Assembly (NCBI GenBank): GCA_009996675.1
Contig: JAACZQ010000019.1
Coordinates: forward strand, 1-64,000
Length of the DNA: 64,000 bases
Direction: 5' to 3'
DNA from: Chitinophagaceae bacterium
Lineage (GTDB): Bacteria > Bacteroidota > Bacteroidia > Chitinophagales > Chitinophagaceae
Shown here: positions 1-10,234 of the stretch, piece by piece
Layout: each line of letters opens with the position of its first letter
How positions within the stretch are numbered: the first letter of the stretch is position 1
Made by a program: the position numbers and the translations under genes
Notes under the pieces: generated by a model
Databases searched by the model: none
What the model saw: only the letters and a program-made list of their open reading frames with translations
Told to the model about the DNA's origin: nothing

Positions 1-2
1 GT

Positions 3-1337
3 AATCATGCAGAAGGACGTTTCTCTTTGTGGAAAACAGTGCTCGAACCTTTTGAAGCACCCAAAACCGAACGTATTGCCGGCGCCGATGGTTTTGGCGA
101 CTATGCAGAGGGAGGCGACAAATCCCTGGTACTGTTTAATGGCAATATCTTCAAACTCAACCTCGACGCCAATAAAGTAGATCCGGTAAATATCAGCTAC
201 ACTTTCCGTCGCAACTTACAGGCAGAATTCACCCAAATCTTCCAGGAAGCCTGGGCGCAGCTGGATGAAAATTTCTACGACGAAAAATTCCATGGCATCG
301 ACTGGCGCGCTACCCGCAAACGTTTTGAAGCCTACCTGCCCATGCTCAATACCCGTGCCGACCTGCGCATCTTATTAAACGATATGCTGGGTGAATTGAA
401 CTCTTCTCACCAGGGCTTTAACACTTTTGGTGATGACGAAAATGTAAGTCTATCCAACAGAACCATGGAAACGGGTATTCTCTTCGACAACAATAACCCC
501 TACCTGGTAAAATCTGTGATTGAAGGCAGTAATGCCGATAAAGCCGGTATTGATATCAAACCCGGTGATATATTGGTGAAAGTGAATGATGAGACTGTTG
601 ATACACAGACAGACAGAAACTACTATTTCAGCAAACCATCATTGGATGGCGAGATCAGACTTGGTTTTATGCGTAATGGTCAGCCCTATACCGTCAAGAT
701 TCATCCACAATCTTCAATTGGTGCTTTGTTGCAGGACGATTGGATCCGCACCAACCAGGAAAGGGTTGATACCAAGACCAATAACCGGGTGGCTTATCAT
801 GCCATGAAAGATATGGGTACGGATGAACTGGATAAATTCCTGATCGACATGACCCAGGATTTCTACAAAAAAGATGCATTGATCCTGGATCTGCGATACA
901 ATACCGGTGGTAATGTACACGATGAGGTATTGCGTTTCCTGAGCCAGCGCTCCTACCTGCAATGGAAATACCGCGAGGGCAAATTAACACCGCAGTCCAA
1001 TTTCTCACCATCCGACAAACCCATTATCCTGCTGATCAATGAGCAATCATTGAGTGATGCAGAGATGACAGCACAGGGTTTCAAATCCCTGAAGCTGGGT
1101 AAGATTGTTGGTACGGGTACTTATCGCTGGATTATTTTTACCAGTGGCGCCAGCCTGGTGGATGGTTCCTTCATTCGCTTACCGGGATGGGGCTGTTATT
1201 CACTGGATGGCAAGGATATTGAAGTAACTGGTGTTGATCCCGATATTAAAGTTCCCATGAACTTTGAAGACCGCATCAACAAACGCGATCCACAGCTGGA
1301 CCGGGCTATTGAAGAAATCCTGAAACAGCTGAAATAA
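3..1337 (+). CDS. Tricorn-like S41 family peptidase, C-terminal part (5' truncated by window edge)
   Basis: Frame stays open upstream of the listed TTG start to the window edge (NHAEGRFSLWKTV...). PDZ-like segment and S41 core 'LRYNTGGNVHDEV...NEQSLSDAEM'. Confidence 0.85.
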   Translation, partial: NHAEGRFSLWKTVLEPFEAPKTERIAGADGFGDYAEGGDKSLVLFNGNIFKLNLDANKVDPVNISYTFRRNLQAEFTQIFQEAWAQLDENFYDEKFHGIDWRATRKRFEAYLPMLNTRADLRILLNDMLGELNSSHQGFNTFGDDENVSLSNRTMETGILFDNNNPYLVKSVIEGSNADKAGIDIKPGDILVKVNDETVDTQTDRNYYFSKPSLDGEIRLGFMRNGQPYTVKIHPQSSIGALLQDDWIRTNQERVDTKTNNRVAYHAMKDMGTDELDKFLIDMTQDFYKKDALILDLRYNTGGNVHDEVLRFLSQRSYLQWKYREGKLTPQSNFSPSDKPIILLINEQSLSDAEMTAQGFKSLKLGKIVGTGTYRWIIFTSGASLVDGSFIRLPGWGCYSLDGKDIEVTGVDPDIKVPMNFEDRINKRDPQLDRAIEEILKQLK

Positions 1338-1371
1338 ATTTCAGTAAATCCTGAATAGTTTGAAACTTTAT

Positions 1372-1397
1372 AACCGGGGCAGTTGCCCCGGTTTTTT
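1372..1397 (+). terminator. Rho-independent terminator after the S41 peptidase
   Basis: AACCGGGGCA-GT-TGCCCCGGTT followed by a T-run: 10-bp perfect stem. Confidence 0.9.
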
Positions 1398-1408
1398 ATT
1401 GTACAACT

Positions 1409-2110
1409 ATGGTAGCAACTTCCTTTTCCGCTCTATTCAAAGGTTATCCTTTTGAGCCCGTGGTTCCATTCAATCGCAATACCCAGCGTTTATGCCGTAT
1501 GGATTTTACCGAAACCAATTCAAGGCTCACCGCTGAAATGATCATGGATATTCAGGCATTCAGTGCATATGTAGAAGCGGAGATAAGTGCAGCAGGTGCT
1601 GTGTATGGCATTGGTGGCTATAATGAACACAGGACGCTGTATAGCCGCAGTGCTGTTTTCAACGGCAGTGCTGACGCAGCAGAGCCCCGTCGCCTGCACC
1701 TGGGTATTGATATCTGGGGTGCAGCCGGTACGCCTGTATCAGCTCCTATGAAAGGCACTGTACATAGTTTCGCATTCAATGACCAGTACGGCGATTATGG
1801 TGCAACCATTATCCTGGAACATACCTGGGAGGATCTGCATTTTCATAGTTTGTATGGCCACCTGTCTTTACGTGATCTCCATGGTTTATACGCAGGCAAA
1901 CCGGTTTCAGCCGGAGAAGTAATTGCCCATTTCGGGGAGTCAAACGAAAACGGCTACTGGCCGCCACATTTACATTTTCAATTAATCAGAGATATGCAGG
2001 AACTGAAAGGCGATTACCCGGGTGTTTGCCGGTACAGCGAACGGAAACAGTATCTGGAGAATTGTCCCGATCCGGCTTTTATGTTAAGTGCTCATCTGGG
2101 CAACTGGTAA
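1409..2110 (+). CDS. M23 family metallopeptidase (LytM-like)
   Basis: 'HLGIDIWGAAGTPVSAPMKGTVHS...HSLYGHLS...HFGESNENGYWPPHLHFQL': H-x3-D, HxH M23 motifs. Confidence 0.85.
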   Translation: MVATSFSALFKGYPFEPVVPFNRNTQRLCRMDFTETNSRLTAEMIMDIQAFSAYVEAEISAAGAVYGIGGYNEHRTLYSRSAVFNGSADAAEPRRLHLGIDIWGAAGTPVSAPMKGTVHSFAFNDQYGDYGATIILEHTWEDLHFHSLYGHLSLRDLHGLYAGKPVSAGEVIAHFGESNENGYWPPHLHFQLIRDMQELKGDYPGVCRYSERKQYLENCPDPAFMLSAHLGNW

Positions 2111-2506
2111 TTAAGCCTGGAGGGCAGACAGGATTTTGGCTTGCACCGCAGTCAGTTCATCGGCGCTCAGTTTAAGTTTACCGCGGGTAAAATTGAGATC
2201 ATCTGCTTCGTTGATGGGAACCAGGTGTATATGTGCATGAGGTACTTCCAATCCTACCACACTCATGCCGCAACGGTTGCAGTCAAATGCTTTTTCAATG
2301 GCTTTGGCAATGGGTTGCGCAAATACCATGATGTCCGCTAAATAATCTGCGGAGAGGTCAAAGAAGTTATCGGTTTCCGTTTTAGGAACTACCAGTACAT
2401 GCCCTTCCACAAGCGGGAATATATCCAGGAAAGCATAAAAGCGTTCGTTTTCTGCAATCTTATAAGAAGGGATTTCTCCGGCGATGATTTTGGAAAAGAT
2501 GGTCAT
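2111..2506 (-). CDS. HIT family protein
   Basis: 'MTIFSKIIAGEIPSYKIAE...VPHAHIHLVPI' histidine triad. Confidence 0.93.
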   Translation of the reverse strand: MTIFSKIIAGEIPSYKIAENERFYAFLDIFPLVEGHVLVVPKTETDNFFDLSADYLADIMVFAQPIAKAIEKAFDCNRCGMSVVGLEVPHAHIHLVPINEADDLNFTRGKLKLSADELTAVQAKILSALQA

Positions 2507-2516
2507 GGTTATTGTA

Positions 2517-2548
2517 TAAAAAAAGTTTCCGCCTTGCGGGCGGAAACA
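2517..2548 (-). terminator. Rho-independent terminator of greA
   Basis: Minus strand GTTTCCGCC-CGCA-AGGCGGAAAC then T7, just downstream of the greA stop. Confidence 0.85.
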
Positions 2549-2553
2549 GGTAA

Positions 2554-3027
2554 TTAAATAGAGATATCGTCGATGGAAAATTTAATGGTTCCATTGGGGG
2601 CCTGCACTTCGGCAATTTCTCCGATGGTTTTACCCATCAGGCCTTTACCAATGGGTGAGCTGGCGGAAATTTTACCAGCTTTCAGATCTGCTTCCTTTTC
2701 TCCAACAATCTGATAAGTAACCGTTTTTTTAGTGGCCACATTGGTAATGGTCACCCTGGTAAGAATGGTTACTTTACTGGTATCAATATCACTGGTATCT
2801 ACAATCTTGGCATTGGCAATAGCACCTTCCAGCTGCTTGATTTTGGCCTCAAGCATGCCTTGAGCCTCTTTGGCCGCATCGTATTCAGCGTTCTCCTTCA
2901 GGTCGCCCTTCTCGCGTGCTTCGGCAATGGCCCGGGATGCTGCAGGACGATCAACAGACTTCATCTTCTGCAGCTCTTCACGCATCTTCTCGAATGTCTC
3001 CTTTGTAACATACATGTTCTGACTCAT
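2554..3027 (-). CDS. greA: Transcription elongation factor GreA
   Basis: 157 aa with GreA coiled-coil 'REKGDLKENAEYDAAKEAQ' and C-terminal 'SPIGKGLMGKTIGEI'. Confidence 0.95.
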   Translation of the reverse strand: MSQNMYVTKETFEKMREELQKMKSVDRPAASRAIAEAREKGDLKENAEYDAAKEAQGMLEAKIKQLEGAIANAKIVDTSDIDTSKVTILTRVTITNVATKKTVTYQIVGEKEADLKAGKISASSPIGKGLMGKTIGEIAEVQAPNGTIKFSIDDISI

Positions 3028-3048
3028 ACCAATTTGGTTTAAAAAGGG

Positions 3049-3085
3049 TAAAAAAAATACAACGCCACATTTGACTGCAGCGTTG
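3049..3085 (-). promoter_or_regulatory. Candidate leader attenuator (intrinsic-terminator-like hairpin) in greA 5' leader
   Basis: Minus strand CAACGCTGCA-GTCAAA-TGTGGCGTTG (10-bp stem, 2 G-U) then TATTTTTTTT, between a -7-like box and the greA start codon. Confidence 0.6.
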
Positions 3086-3102
3086 CATAGTTGATCATTT
3101 GA

Positions 3103-3110
3103 TCAAAGAT
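3103..3110 (-). promoter_or_regulatory. Candidate greA promoter -7 element TATCTTTG
   Basis: Matches Bacteroidota TAnnTTTG; no good -33 TTTG seen. Confidence 0.4.
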
Positions 3111-3191
3111 AGTAAATTCTCCAGATATATCTTAGTATCCGGCCCGTTTTTATTAGGGAAATAGGGCTATTTTCAGCTTATAAACCAATCC

Positions 3192-3890
3192 ATGCTCGGA
3201 ATTCTTTTTTTAATACTGATTTCTGCCATTTTACTCTGGTTAACCGAACGAAAACCATTAACCGTATTGGGTATTACCCCCAGCATAAAACGATGTATGC
3301 AGCTTTGTACCGGCCTGTTAATCACTGGATTACTCTGTACAGGCTACCATTTACTGCTGGCCTCGCTGGTGAAGGCGCATTGGGTAATCGTACCCTTTCC
3401 GGGTATCGGTAAATTAGTGTCGGGCATGGGCTGGGTACTGCGTTCGGTACTGTTTGAAGAACTGATTTTCCGCGGTGCGGTCCTGTATTTACTCATTCAA
3501 AAACTGGGGCCCCGCAAAGCTGTATGGATGGCTGCTATCGGCTTTGGTATTTACCATTGGTTTTCCTACCAGTTATGGTCACAACCCGTTGCCATGTTGT
3601 ACGTGCTGCTGATCACCGGTGCCGCCGGCTGGGGCTTTGCCTATGCTTTCCAGCAAACCCGCGCTCTCTACCTGCCCATTGGATTACACCTGGGCTGGAA
3701 CCTTGTTCACATCATCGTATTTGCACAGGGGTCCATCGGCGCTTTTTTCTGGAAAATAAATGACCCTACACTACATAAAACAAACGAATGGCTACCCACC
3801 CTTGTACTATTTTTGTACCAGCTCTCCGTTATTCCTGTCGCCGTATGGTTGTATTGTTCACGCCTCCGCAAAAAAAATAAACCGGCCTAA
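3192..3890 (+). CDS. CPBP family intramembrane glutamic endopeptidase
   Basis: '[16 protein letters not shown]' (EExxxR) and 'PIGLHLGWN' motifs in a multi-TM protein. Confidence 0.85.
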   Translation: MLGILFLILISAILLWLTERKPLTVLGITPSIKRCMQLCTGLLITGLLCTGYHLLLASLVKAHWVIVPFPGIGKLVSGMGWVLRSVLFEELIFRGAVLYLLIQKLGPRKAVWMAAIGFGIYHWFSYQLWSQPVAMLYVLLITGAAGWGFAYAFQQTRALYLPIGLHLGWNLVHIIVFAQGSIGAFFWKINDPTLHKTNEWLPTLVLFLYQLSVIPVAVWLYCSRLRKKNKPA

Positions 3891-4816
3891 GCAATACCCA
3901 GTTTATCCAGGACTATTTTAGCCATCAGGTAATAGGCTTCGTGACTGTATCCGGCAATATGCGGCGTGATGAGTACATTCGGTTGTTGCAATAACCATTG
4001 CAACTGCTCCTGTTCTGTATGGGTATATGTAGCCAGTTGTTCATTCTCCAGTACATCCAGGGCCGCCCCTTTAACCAACCCTTTTTGCAAGGCTTCTATG
4101 AGTGCTGCTGTATCGGTTACTTTACCACGACAGGTACTGAGGAAATATGGCTTCCTTTCCAGTGACTGGAAAAAAGCATGCCCGGCATAATGTCTGGTTT
4201 CATCGTTCAATGGTAAATGCAGACTGATTACGTCTGCATACCTGCACAATTGCTCTGGTGCAGCTTCACGTACATAATCATTGGCAAAACCGGATTTGTA
4301 TTTATCGTGTGCCAGTACGGTTACCCCGAAAGGGGCCAATAAACGGGCAAAAGCGCTGCCGGTATGACCATAACCAATAATGCCCACTGTTTTACCCGAT
4401 AACTCATCACCACGATTGGCATCACGGATCCATTGACCCGCACGCACTTCATTATAACTGGAAGGTATCTTACGCATCAAACCCAATAATATACCCAAAG
4501 CATGTTCCCCTACAGCATTGCGGTTGCCTTCCGGACTGCTTTCACATCGTATCCCTTTGGCCCGCGCATACGGCAGATCAATCAGCTCCATGCCGCTGCC
4601 CAGGCGGCCAATCCATTGCAAAGTTTTGGCCTTATCCAGCAGTGTGCTGTCTACTTTAATGCGTGTAGTAATAATGAGGCCGGTGGCTTCCGGTATCTGC
4701 TGCAAGAGTTCATCATAAGTAATGGCTGGTTGATACGATACTGCATAACCAGCCCGCTCCAGGCGCTCAACCAGGTATTCGTGTACTTTAGCTGTAACAA
4801 TAACTGTTGCTTTCAA
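3887..4816 (-). CDS. D-isomer-specific 2-hydroxyacid dehydrogenase
   Basis: '[19 protein letters not shown]' Rossmann motif; '[10 protein letters not shown]'; 'TPHIAG'. Confidence 0.88.
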   Translation of the reverse strand: MKATVIVTAKVHEYLVERLERAGYAVSYQPAITYDELLQQIPEATGLIITTRIKVDSTLLDKAKTLQWIGRLGSGMELIDLPYARAKGIRCESSPEGNRNAVGEHALGILLGLMRKIPSSYNEVRAGQWIRDANRGDELSGKTVGIIGYGHTGSAFARLLAPFGVTVLAHDKYKSGFANDYVREAAPEQLCRYADVISLHLPLNDETRHYAGHAFFQSLERKPYFLSTCRGKVTDTAALIEALQKGLVKGAALDVLENEQLATYTHTEQEQLQWLLQQPNVLITPHIAGYSHEAYYLMAKIVLDKLGIA

Positions 4817-4820
4817 ATCC

Positions 4821-5576
4821 TCATTTCATTTTAAAAGTAAGTGCGGCAAAATCTGCCACTGATAATTGCTCAGCCCGCTTGCTGAATATTTCTTCCTGCA
4901 GGGTTTCACTGTTAAACATGCCTTTTAACGGATTACGCAGCATTTTTCTTCTTTGTCCAAATGCCGCTTTCACCAATGCAAAAAATGCTTTCTCTGTCCG
5001 GACCGCATATTCCGTATCCCTTCTCCGCAAACGGATCACGCCACTCATAACTTTCGGTGGCGGGTTAAAACTTTCGGGAGGCACGTCAAACAAATAGTCT
5101 ACATCGTAATAAGCCTGCACCAGCACACTCAGTATTCCATAATCTTTGGATCCCGGACCTGAAGCTACCCGATCGGCCACTTCTTTCTGGAACATGCCAA
5201 TCATTACCGGTACACTGTTTTTCCATTCCAGTATACGAAACAATATTTGAGAGGAAATGTTGTAAGGGAAATTACCCACGACCATAAAGGGCGTTTCAAA
5301 TGGCTTCGCCACATCCAATATACTGTTGTGTATGAGCTTGCCTTTGATAACGGGGTATGTATGTTCGAGGTACTGCACTTTTTCCGCATCCAGTTCCACC
5401 GCCTTAAAATCCAAACCGGGCAGCTGAAGCAGGTATTTGGTAAGAGCACCACCACCCGGGCCTACTTCCAGCAACTGCCGGGGCATATCTTCGCTGATGG
5501 CCTGCACAATCCGTTCGCAAACCGATTCATCTTTCAGGAAATGCTGACCCAGCGATTTTTTAAGGGTGTATTGCAT
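4821..5576 (-). CDS. rsmA: 16S rRNA (adenine1518-N6/adenine1519-N6)-dimethyltransferase RsmA/KsgA
   Basis: '[14 protein letters not shown]', '[14 protein letters not shown]', '[14 protein letters not shown]'. Confidence 0.95.
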   Translation of the reverse strand: MQYTLKKSLGQHFLKDESVCERIVQAISEDMPRQLLEVGPGGGALTKYLLQLPGLDFKAVELDAEKVQYLEHTYPVIKGKLIHNSILDVAKPFETPFMVVGNFPYNISSQILFRILEWKNSVPVMIGMFQKEVADRVASGPGSKDYGILSVLVQAYYDVDYLFDVPPESFNPPPKVMSGVIRLRRRDTEYAVRTEKAFFALVKAAFGQRRKMLRNPLKGMFNSETLQEEIFSKRAEQLSVADFAALTFKMK

Positions 5577-5580
5577 AGGG

Positions 5581-5588
5581 CAAAGGTA
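5581..5588 (-). promoter_or_regulatory. Candidate rsmA -7 element TACCTTTG
   Basis: TAnnTTTG consensus only about 5 nt upstream of the rsmA ATG; would imply a leaderless or very short-leader mRNA. Confidence 0.35.
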
Positions 5589-5710
5589 TGGGTTGGTTTT
5601 TAGTTTGGGGTTTTTAGGTGGGGCAGGGGTAGGTTTACGGTTGGGGATTCGGAGTTATAGGTTGATTACGGGAACTTGTGGCTTGCAGCTTACTCCTCAC
5701 TACTGACTAC

Positions 5711-5735
5711 TCACTATTCACGCTTCACTATTCAC
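5711..5735. repeat. Direct repeat TCACTATTCAC x2 in intergenic tract
   Basis: TCACTATTCAC at 5711-5721 and 5725-5735, preceded by degenerate CTCACTACTGACTAC. Confidence 0.6.
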
Positions 5736-5772
5736 CCATTCTCCGTACTTTTATCCTCTAAAACACAGCCTG

Positions 5773-6864
5773 ATGAGTCATGAAATGGCCAAGCCGGTTA
5801 TCGGTTTCTCTTGTGGTGATCTGAATGGTATTGGGATGGAGCTGATCCTTAAAACCCTGGGTGATCACCGCCTGCTGGATTTTTGTACCCCTGTGGTTTT
5901 CGCCAGCAATAAGAGCATTAATTTTTACCGTAAAAGTCTGCCGGATGCCAATTTCAACTATACCAGCGGCCGCGACTTCAGCCGGCTGAACCCCAAGCAG
6001 GTGAATATCTACAACTGCTGGGAAGAAGAAGTAGCCATCACACCCGGTCAACTGAATGAGATTGGTGGCAAATATGGCCGCATCTCTCTGGAACAGGCCG
6101 CGCAGGCGTTGAAAGACGGTCATATTCATGGCCTGGTAACAGCTCCCATTCACAAGAAAAATGTGTATTCTGAGGAATTCCCCTATACAGGTCATACCCC
6201 TTTCCTGAAAGCCCTGTTCGGTGCGCAGGACGTTCTCATGTTCATGGTGGCGGAAAATATCCGCGTAGGTCTGGTTACTGAACACCTTACCATTGCAGAA
6301 GTAGCCAAGCACATTACCCGTGAAGCCATCCTGAGCAAGCTGAAGATCATGCACAATAGCCTGCAGAAAGATTTTGGTATCGACAAACCCCGTATTGCGG
6401 TACTCGGACTGAACCCACATGCCGGTGATGAGGGGTTAATTGGCAATGAAGAAGAGACCATCATCAAACCCGCTGTCAAAGATGCCCGCCACCAGATGCT
6501 GGCTTTTGGTCCGTACAGCGCCGATGCATTTTTCGCACGCGGTCAGCATGAACGTTTTGATGGCGTATTGGCCATGTACCACGATCAGGGCCTGATTCCC
6601 TTTAAATCACTGGCCATTGGTGAAGGCGTGAACTATACCGCCGGCTTAAGCGCGGTACGCACCAGTCCCGACCATGGTACTGCATTTGATATCGCCGGCA
6701 AGGGCAAAGCAGATCATACTTCTTTTCTGGCTGCCACTTTTGAATGCATTGAGATCATTCGCAAACGCATGGGTTATAGCGAAATGCGTCAGAATCCATT
6801 GCGCAAGATGAGTGCGCGTATGCTGGCCAATGCCGTGGATGAGAAAATTGAAGAAACCGAATAA
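5773..6864 (+). CDS. pdxA: 4-hydroxythreonine-4-phosphate dehydrogenase PdxA
   Basis: 'LVTAPIHKKNV', 'LGLNPHAGDEGLIG', 'YHDQGLIPFK', 'RTSPDHGTAFDIAGKG'. Confidence 0.95.
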   Translation: MSHEMAKPVIGFSCGDLNGIGMELILKTLGDHRLLDFCTPVVFASNKSINFYRKSLPDANFNYTSGRDFSRLNPKQVNIYNCWEEEVAITPGQLNEIGGKYGRISLEQAAQALKDGHIHGLVTAPIHKKNVYSEEFPYTGHTPFLKALFGAQDVLMFMVAENIRVGLVTEHLTIAEVAKHITREAILSKLKIMHNSLQKDFGIDKPRIAVLGLNPHAGDEGLIGNEEETIIKPAVKDARHQMLAFGPYSADAFFARGQHERFDGVLAMYHDQGLIPFKSLAIGEGVNYTAGLSAVRTSPDHGTAFDIAGKGKADHTSFLAATFECIEIIRKRMGYSEMRQNPLRKMSARMLANAVDEKIEETE

Positions 6865-7742
6865 TGGCATTGGTACAGTTATCCAATGAATTGCTCGAAG
6901 TAGCAATCAACCCCCTGGGTGCGGAATTACAATCTTTGCTACACAAGGGCAACGGTATCCAATACCTCTGGCATGGCGACCCGGCTTATTGGGGCAAACA
7001 TAGTCCCGTTTTATTCCCGATTGTAGGCGGACTGAAAGACCAGCAATACACTTTCGAAGGAAAAAGTTATCAGCTGGGCCGTCACGGTTTTGCACGCGAA
7101 CGTTTTTTTTTACCAGTAAATCAGTTCTCCGACACGCAGGCAACTTTTTCTTTAATTTCTGATGAATCCAGCCTGGCTGTTTATCCTTTTAGGTTTGTGT
7201 TGGATATTGTTTATACCCTGGAGAACAATAGCCTGGCAGTTGACTACCGGGTTCACAACATGGACGATAAGCCTATCTATTTTTCCATCGGAGCCCATCC
7301 GGCTTTTGCTGTGCCTTTTCTGCCGGGTTCCCGTTTTGAAGATTATTATCTCCGGTTTGCTGAAACTGAAAATACCGGTATCTGGCCGCTGGCAGATAAT
7401 GGATTAGTCGACAGCAGGCCGATTCCATTCTTACAGCATACGCAGGAATTAGCATTGAACAAATCGTTGTTTGCAAAAGATGCATTGGTCTTTAAATCAT
7501 TACGGTCTACCAGTATGTCTTTACTGCATCGAAACAGTAATCATGGTCTTACGATGCATTATCCAGGCTTTCCTTATATGGGTATCTGGAGCACTAAGGG
7601 AGCCGATTTTGTTTGCCTTGAACCATGGTGTGGTATTGCCGACAGCGTTGATGCCAATGGAGATATCACACGTAAAGAAGGCATTCATCAACTGGGGATA
7701 GGTCAAAGTTTTGAAAGAAGCTGGCGTGTTATCCTTTTCTGA
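6864..7742 (+). CDS. Aldose 1-epimerase family protein
   Basis: 'YLWHGDPAYWGKHSPVLFPIVGGL', 'FSIGAHPAF', 'CLEPWCGIAD'. Confidence 0.88.
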   Translation: MALVQLSNELLEVAINPLGAELQSLLHKGNGIQYLWHGDPAYWGKHSPVLFPIVGGLKDQQYTFEGKSYQLGRHGFARERFFLPVNQFSDTQATFSLISDESSLAVYPFRFVLDIVYTLENNSLAVDYRVHNMDDKPIYFSIGAHPAFAVPFLPGSRFEDYYLRFAETENTGIWPLADNGLVDSRPIPFLQHTQELALNKSLFAKDALVFKSLRSTSMSLLHRNSNHGLTMHYPGFPYMGIWSTKGADFVCLEPWCGIADSVDANGDITRKEGIHQLGIGQSFERSWRVILF

Positions 7743-8435
7743 TTATTTAAACACACTATCCGGTAAGCCTTTATTAATGGTATAATTGGTATACCGAATT
7801 TCCACACGACCTTTCCTGTTTTTCAATTTTTCCGCTTCCGTAGCTGGCTTCTCATTATCGTCGAATTCCAGTGTAAGTCCTTTAGGCAATTTGTAGTTTT
7901 TGGTATTGAAGCTGAAGATGACTTTATCGGGCAAGCCGTATTGTGCAAATTTTCCATAACTCATCTGCACTTCATAAGTACCGTTTTCTTTGGTGGTAGT
8001 AACGGCTTTACGCACGAGCAGGTTGGCTTCATCTATATACATAGTGGTGAGCACCACGTCGCTGTTTTCATCTGAGGGTAACAGTTTAACCACTTTGGTA
8101 GCAATTCCATCTACCACAGCTTCACCCGCACCCAATGCCATGAAGTTCTGAGTAGCCACCAGTGATCCGATGTTCACAGAAACACCACCTTTGGGTAATA
8201 AAGAAATACCTCCATCTTTTTTCAGACGAAAACGGTCGGGTTTACGGAAATATACTTTCACTTTCCCTATGGGCGCTTTGATGAATGCCACATCTGTTTT
8301 CATACGGCCCTCTGCTTCATAATCATTCACCTGGTCCAGTTTCTCTTTCACTTTCAGTACCAATGCCGTCATGTCCTGTGCATGCGATGACACACCTATT
8401 ATCAGCAGCACAATCATGATCCATATCTTACGCAT
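7743..8435 (-). CDS. LolA-like outer-membrane lipoprotein carrier family protein
   Basis: Signal peptide; 'KVYFRKPDRFRLKKDGG'. Start moved to internal Met (MRKIWIM) because the listed start overlaps the upstream ABC permease. Confidence 0.65.
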   Translation of the reverse strand: MRKIWIMIVLLIIGVSSHAQDMTALVLKVKEKLDQVNDYEAEGRMKTDVAFIKAPIGKVKVYFRKPDRFRLKKDGGISLLPKGGVSVNIGSLVATQNFMALGAGEAVVDGIATKVVKLLPSDENSDVVLTTMYIDEANLLVRKAVTTTKENGTYEVQMSYGKFAQYGLPDKVIFSFNTKNYKLPKGLTLEFDDNEKPATEAEKLKNRKGRVEIRYTNYTINKGLPDSVFK

Positions 8436-8445
8436 ACCTGTTGTT

Positions 8446-9321
8446 TTAGCTAAGAATATCTTTTTTACGGAATACCCATATGGCAGCCCATACAAATACT
8501 ACAATATGAATCAGCAGTATGGCGGCGGACTGCAGAATTTTGGGCAGGTTCTGTATGCTACCGTTGATGGCTTCATTTGCATCATTTACCTGTATATCAA
8601 AAAATTCTTTCCAGCTGATCATATGTGTGGTGAATAAATATGGCTTCACCGTATTGAAGATGGGAATATTCAGGGTACTGAGGATTGTGAAAAAAATGAT
8701 CACACTCATGGTGGCTACGATCGGGCCAATGGAGTTTTCCGCAAATACCGACAGGAGAAAACCAAGGGCCGCAACAGTGGTCATGGCCAGTGCGGCAAAT
8801 ACAAATGCACCAATATACCGCCAGAACACATCGTTTTCTTTCAACAATACCACATAGCTGCTTTTCATGAGGAACATATCATCGGTACCGAATATCCACA
8901 TGCTTACAAAGAGGGCCAGGAATGCCAGCCAGATCAGTAGCAGCAGGGTATAAATGGTAGAAGCGATGAACTTCGACAGCATCAGCTGGGTGCGGCTGAA
9001 TGGTTTGGTTAATAATAACCGGAGGGTACCCATATTGGCTTCCCCCGAAATCATATCTGCTGCTATCAGTGCAATCAGCAGGGGCACATGCACCAGCAAC
9101 AATTGCAACATCACATAACAGACCAGGTAACCATTCATGATATTTCCTTCGATCTGTAAAGTCGTGCTGAGGTCGTTCAGCATGAAATCGAGATAACTTT
9201 TCCCATCCACTTTCAGCCCGAACTGTATCAGTACAATCAGGGATGTAATGGCAGCGAATGCGATATAGGTACGCGGTCGCCGAAAGATTTTATAGGTTTC
9301 AATTTGTATAAGACTGAACAT
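8446..9321 (-). CDS. ABC transporter permease (ABC-2 type)
   Basis: Six TM-like segments; 'ISGEANMGTLRLLLTKPFSRTQLMLSKF'; overlaps the ATPase gene. Confidence 0.85.
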   Translation of the reverse strand: MFSLIQIETYKIFRRPRTYIAFAAITSLIVLIQFGLKVDGKSYLDFMLNDLSTTLQIEGNIMNGYLVCYVMLQLLLVHVPLLIALIAADMISGEANMGTLRLLLTKPFSRTQLMLSKFIASTIYTLLLLIWLAFLALFVSMWIFGTDDMFLMKSSYVVLLKENDVFWRYIGAFVFAALAMTTVAALGFLLSVFAENSIGPIVATMSVIIFFTILSTLNIPIFNTVKPYLFTTHMISWKEFFDIQVNDANEAINGSIQNLPKILQSAAILLIHIVVFVWAAIWVFRKKDILS

Positions 9322-10234
9322 ATTGTTTTCCGGAGGTTACCTGTAAAAAATAATCTTCCAATGAGTGCCTGGGTTGCAGTGCCAGTACCGGAATCCCTGC
9401 CTGCACCAGGTAGGCATGCAATTGCGGCACCTGGTTGCGGTGCAATTTCAGATATATCTGCCCATCCCGTTGCGGCTGCAAAGCACCTGCCCAGGGTCCG
9501 TTGGCCAGTTGTTCCATGGCTTGCTGGTTATTGAGTGTGTCCAGTGATACCAGTGTCTGGGCCGGGTCAAACAGATCCGCCGCTGCACCTTCCACCAGTT
9601 TCTTTCCCTTATCAATAATGATCAGCCGCGTAGCCACCTGTTCTATTTCCGTTAGCAGGTGCGAGGATACCAGTACGGTTTTATTCCGGTCGCGGCTCAG
9701 ATGCAGGATCAGGTTGCGGATATCCGCTATACCCTGCGGATCTAACCCGTTGGTGGGTTCATCCAGTATAATGAGCGCAGGATCATGCACCAGCGCAATG
9801 GCAATACCCAGTCGCTGTTTCATACCCTGAGAAAATGTTTTCACTTTATCCGCTGCCCGGTCGGCCAACCCCACCATCGCCAGTTGTTCCCTGATCTGTT
9901 GTTCGGTTGGTTTAATACCACTGAGTCGGGCAAATAGTTTCAGATTGTCGTAAGCAGAGAGGTATTTATATACATCCGGTTTTTCAATCACAGCACCCAC
10001 CTGTCGTAGTATCTCATGCCGGTGTCTCGCCAGCGAGAGTCCAAACAGGGATATGTCCCCGGCATCGGGTTCAATGAGGGTAAGCAGCATACGGATGGTG
10101 GTACTCTTGCCGGCGCCATTCTGCCCCAGGAACCCATACACATCCCCCTCCCGTACAGTGAATGAAATATTATCCACTGCCTTCAGATTCCTGAATTTTT
10201 TGGAGAGATTATTGACGGTTATAATATCCTGCAT
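9299..10234 (-). CDS. ABC transporter ATP-binding protein
   Basis: Walker A GQNGAGKST, signature FSQGMKQRL, Walker B LIILDEPTNGLDP; start set at MQDIITVNN. Confidence 0.92.
   Translation of the reverse strand: MQDIITVNNLSKKFRNLKAVDNISFTVREGDVYGFLGQNGAGKSTTIRMLLTLIEPDAGDISLFGLSLARHRHEILRQVGAVIEKPDVYKYLSAYDNLKLFARLSGIKPTEQQIREQLAMVGLADRAADKVKTFSQGMKQRLGIAIALVHDPALIILDEPTNGLDPQGIADIRNLILHLSRDRNKTVLVSSHLLTEIEQVATRLIIIDKGKKLVEGAAADLFDPAQTLVSLDTLNNQQAMEQLANGPWAGALQPQRDGQIYLKLHRNQVPQLHAYLVQAGIPVLALQPRHSLEDYFLQVTSGKQYVQSYTN

Noticed and set aside
27-1337. TTG start at 27 as a true start codon
   Set aside because: The frame is open to the window edge and the protein lacks the N-terminal tricorn region, so the gene is truncated.
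8435-8495. Listed N-terminal extension MYGLPYGYSVKKIFLAKTTG of the LolA-like protein
   Set aside because: It overlaps the end of the upstream ABC permease, and the signal peptide begins at the internal Met.
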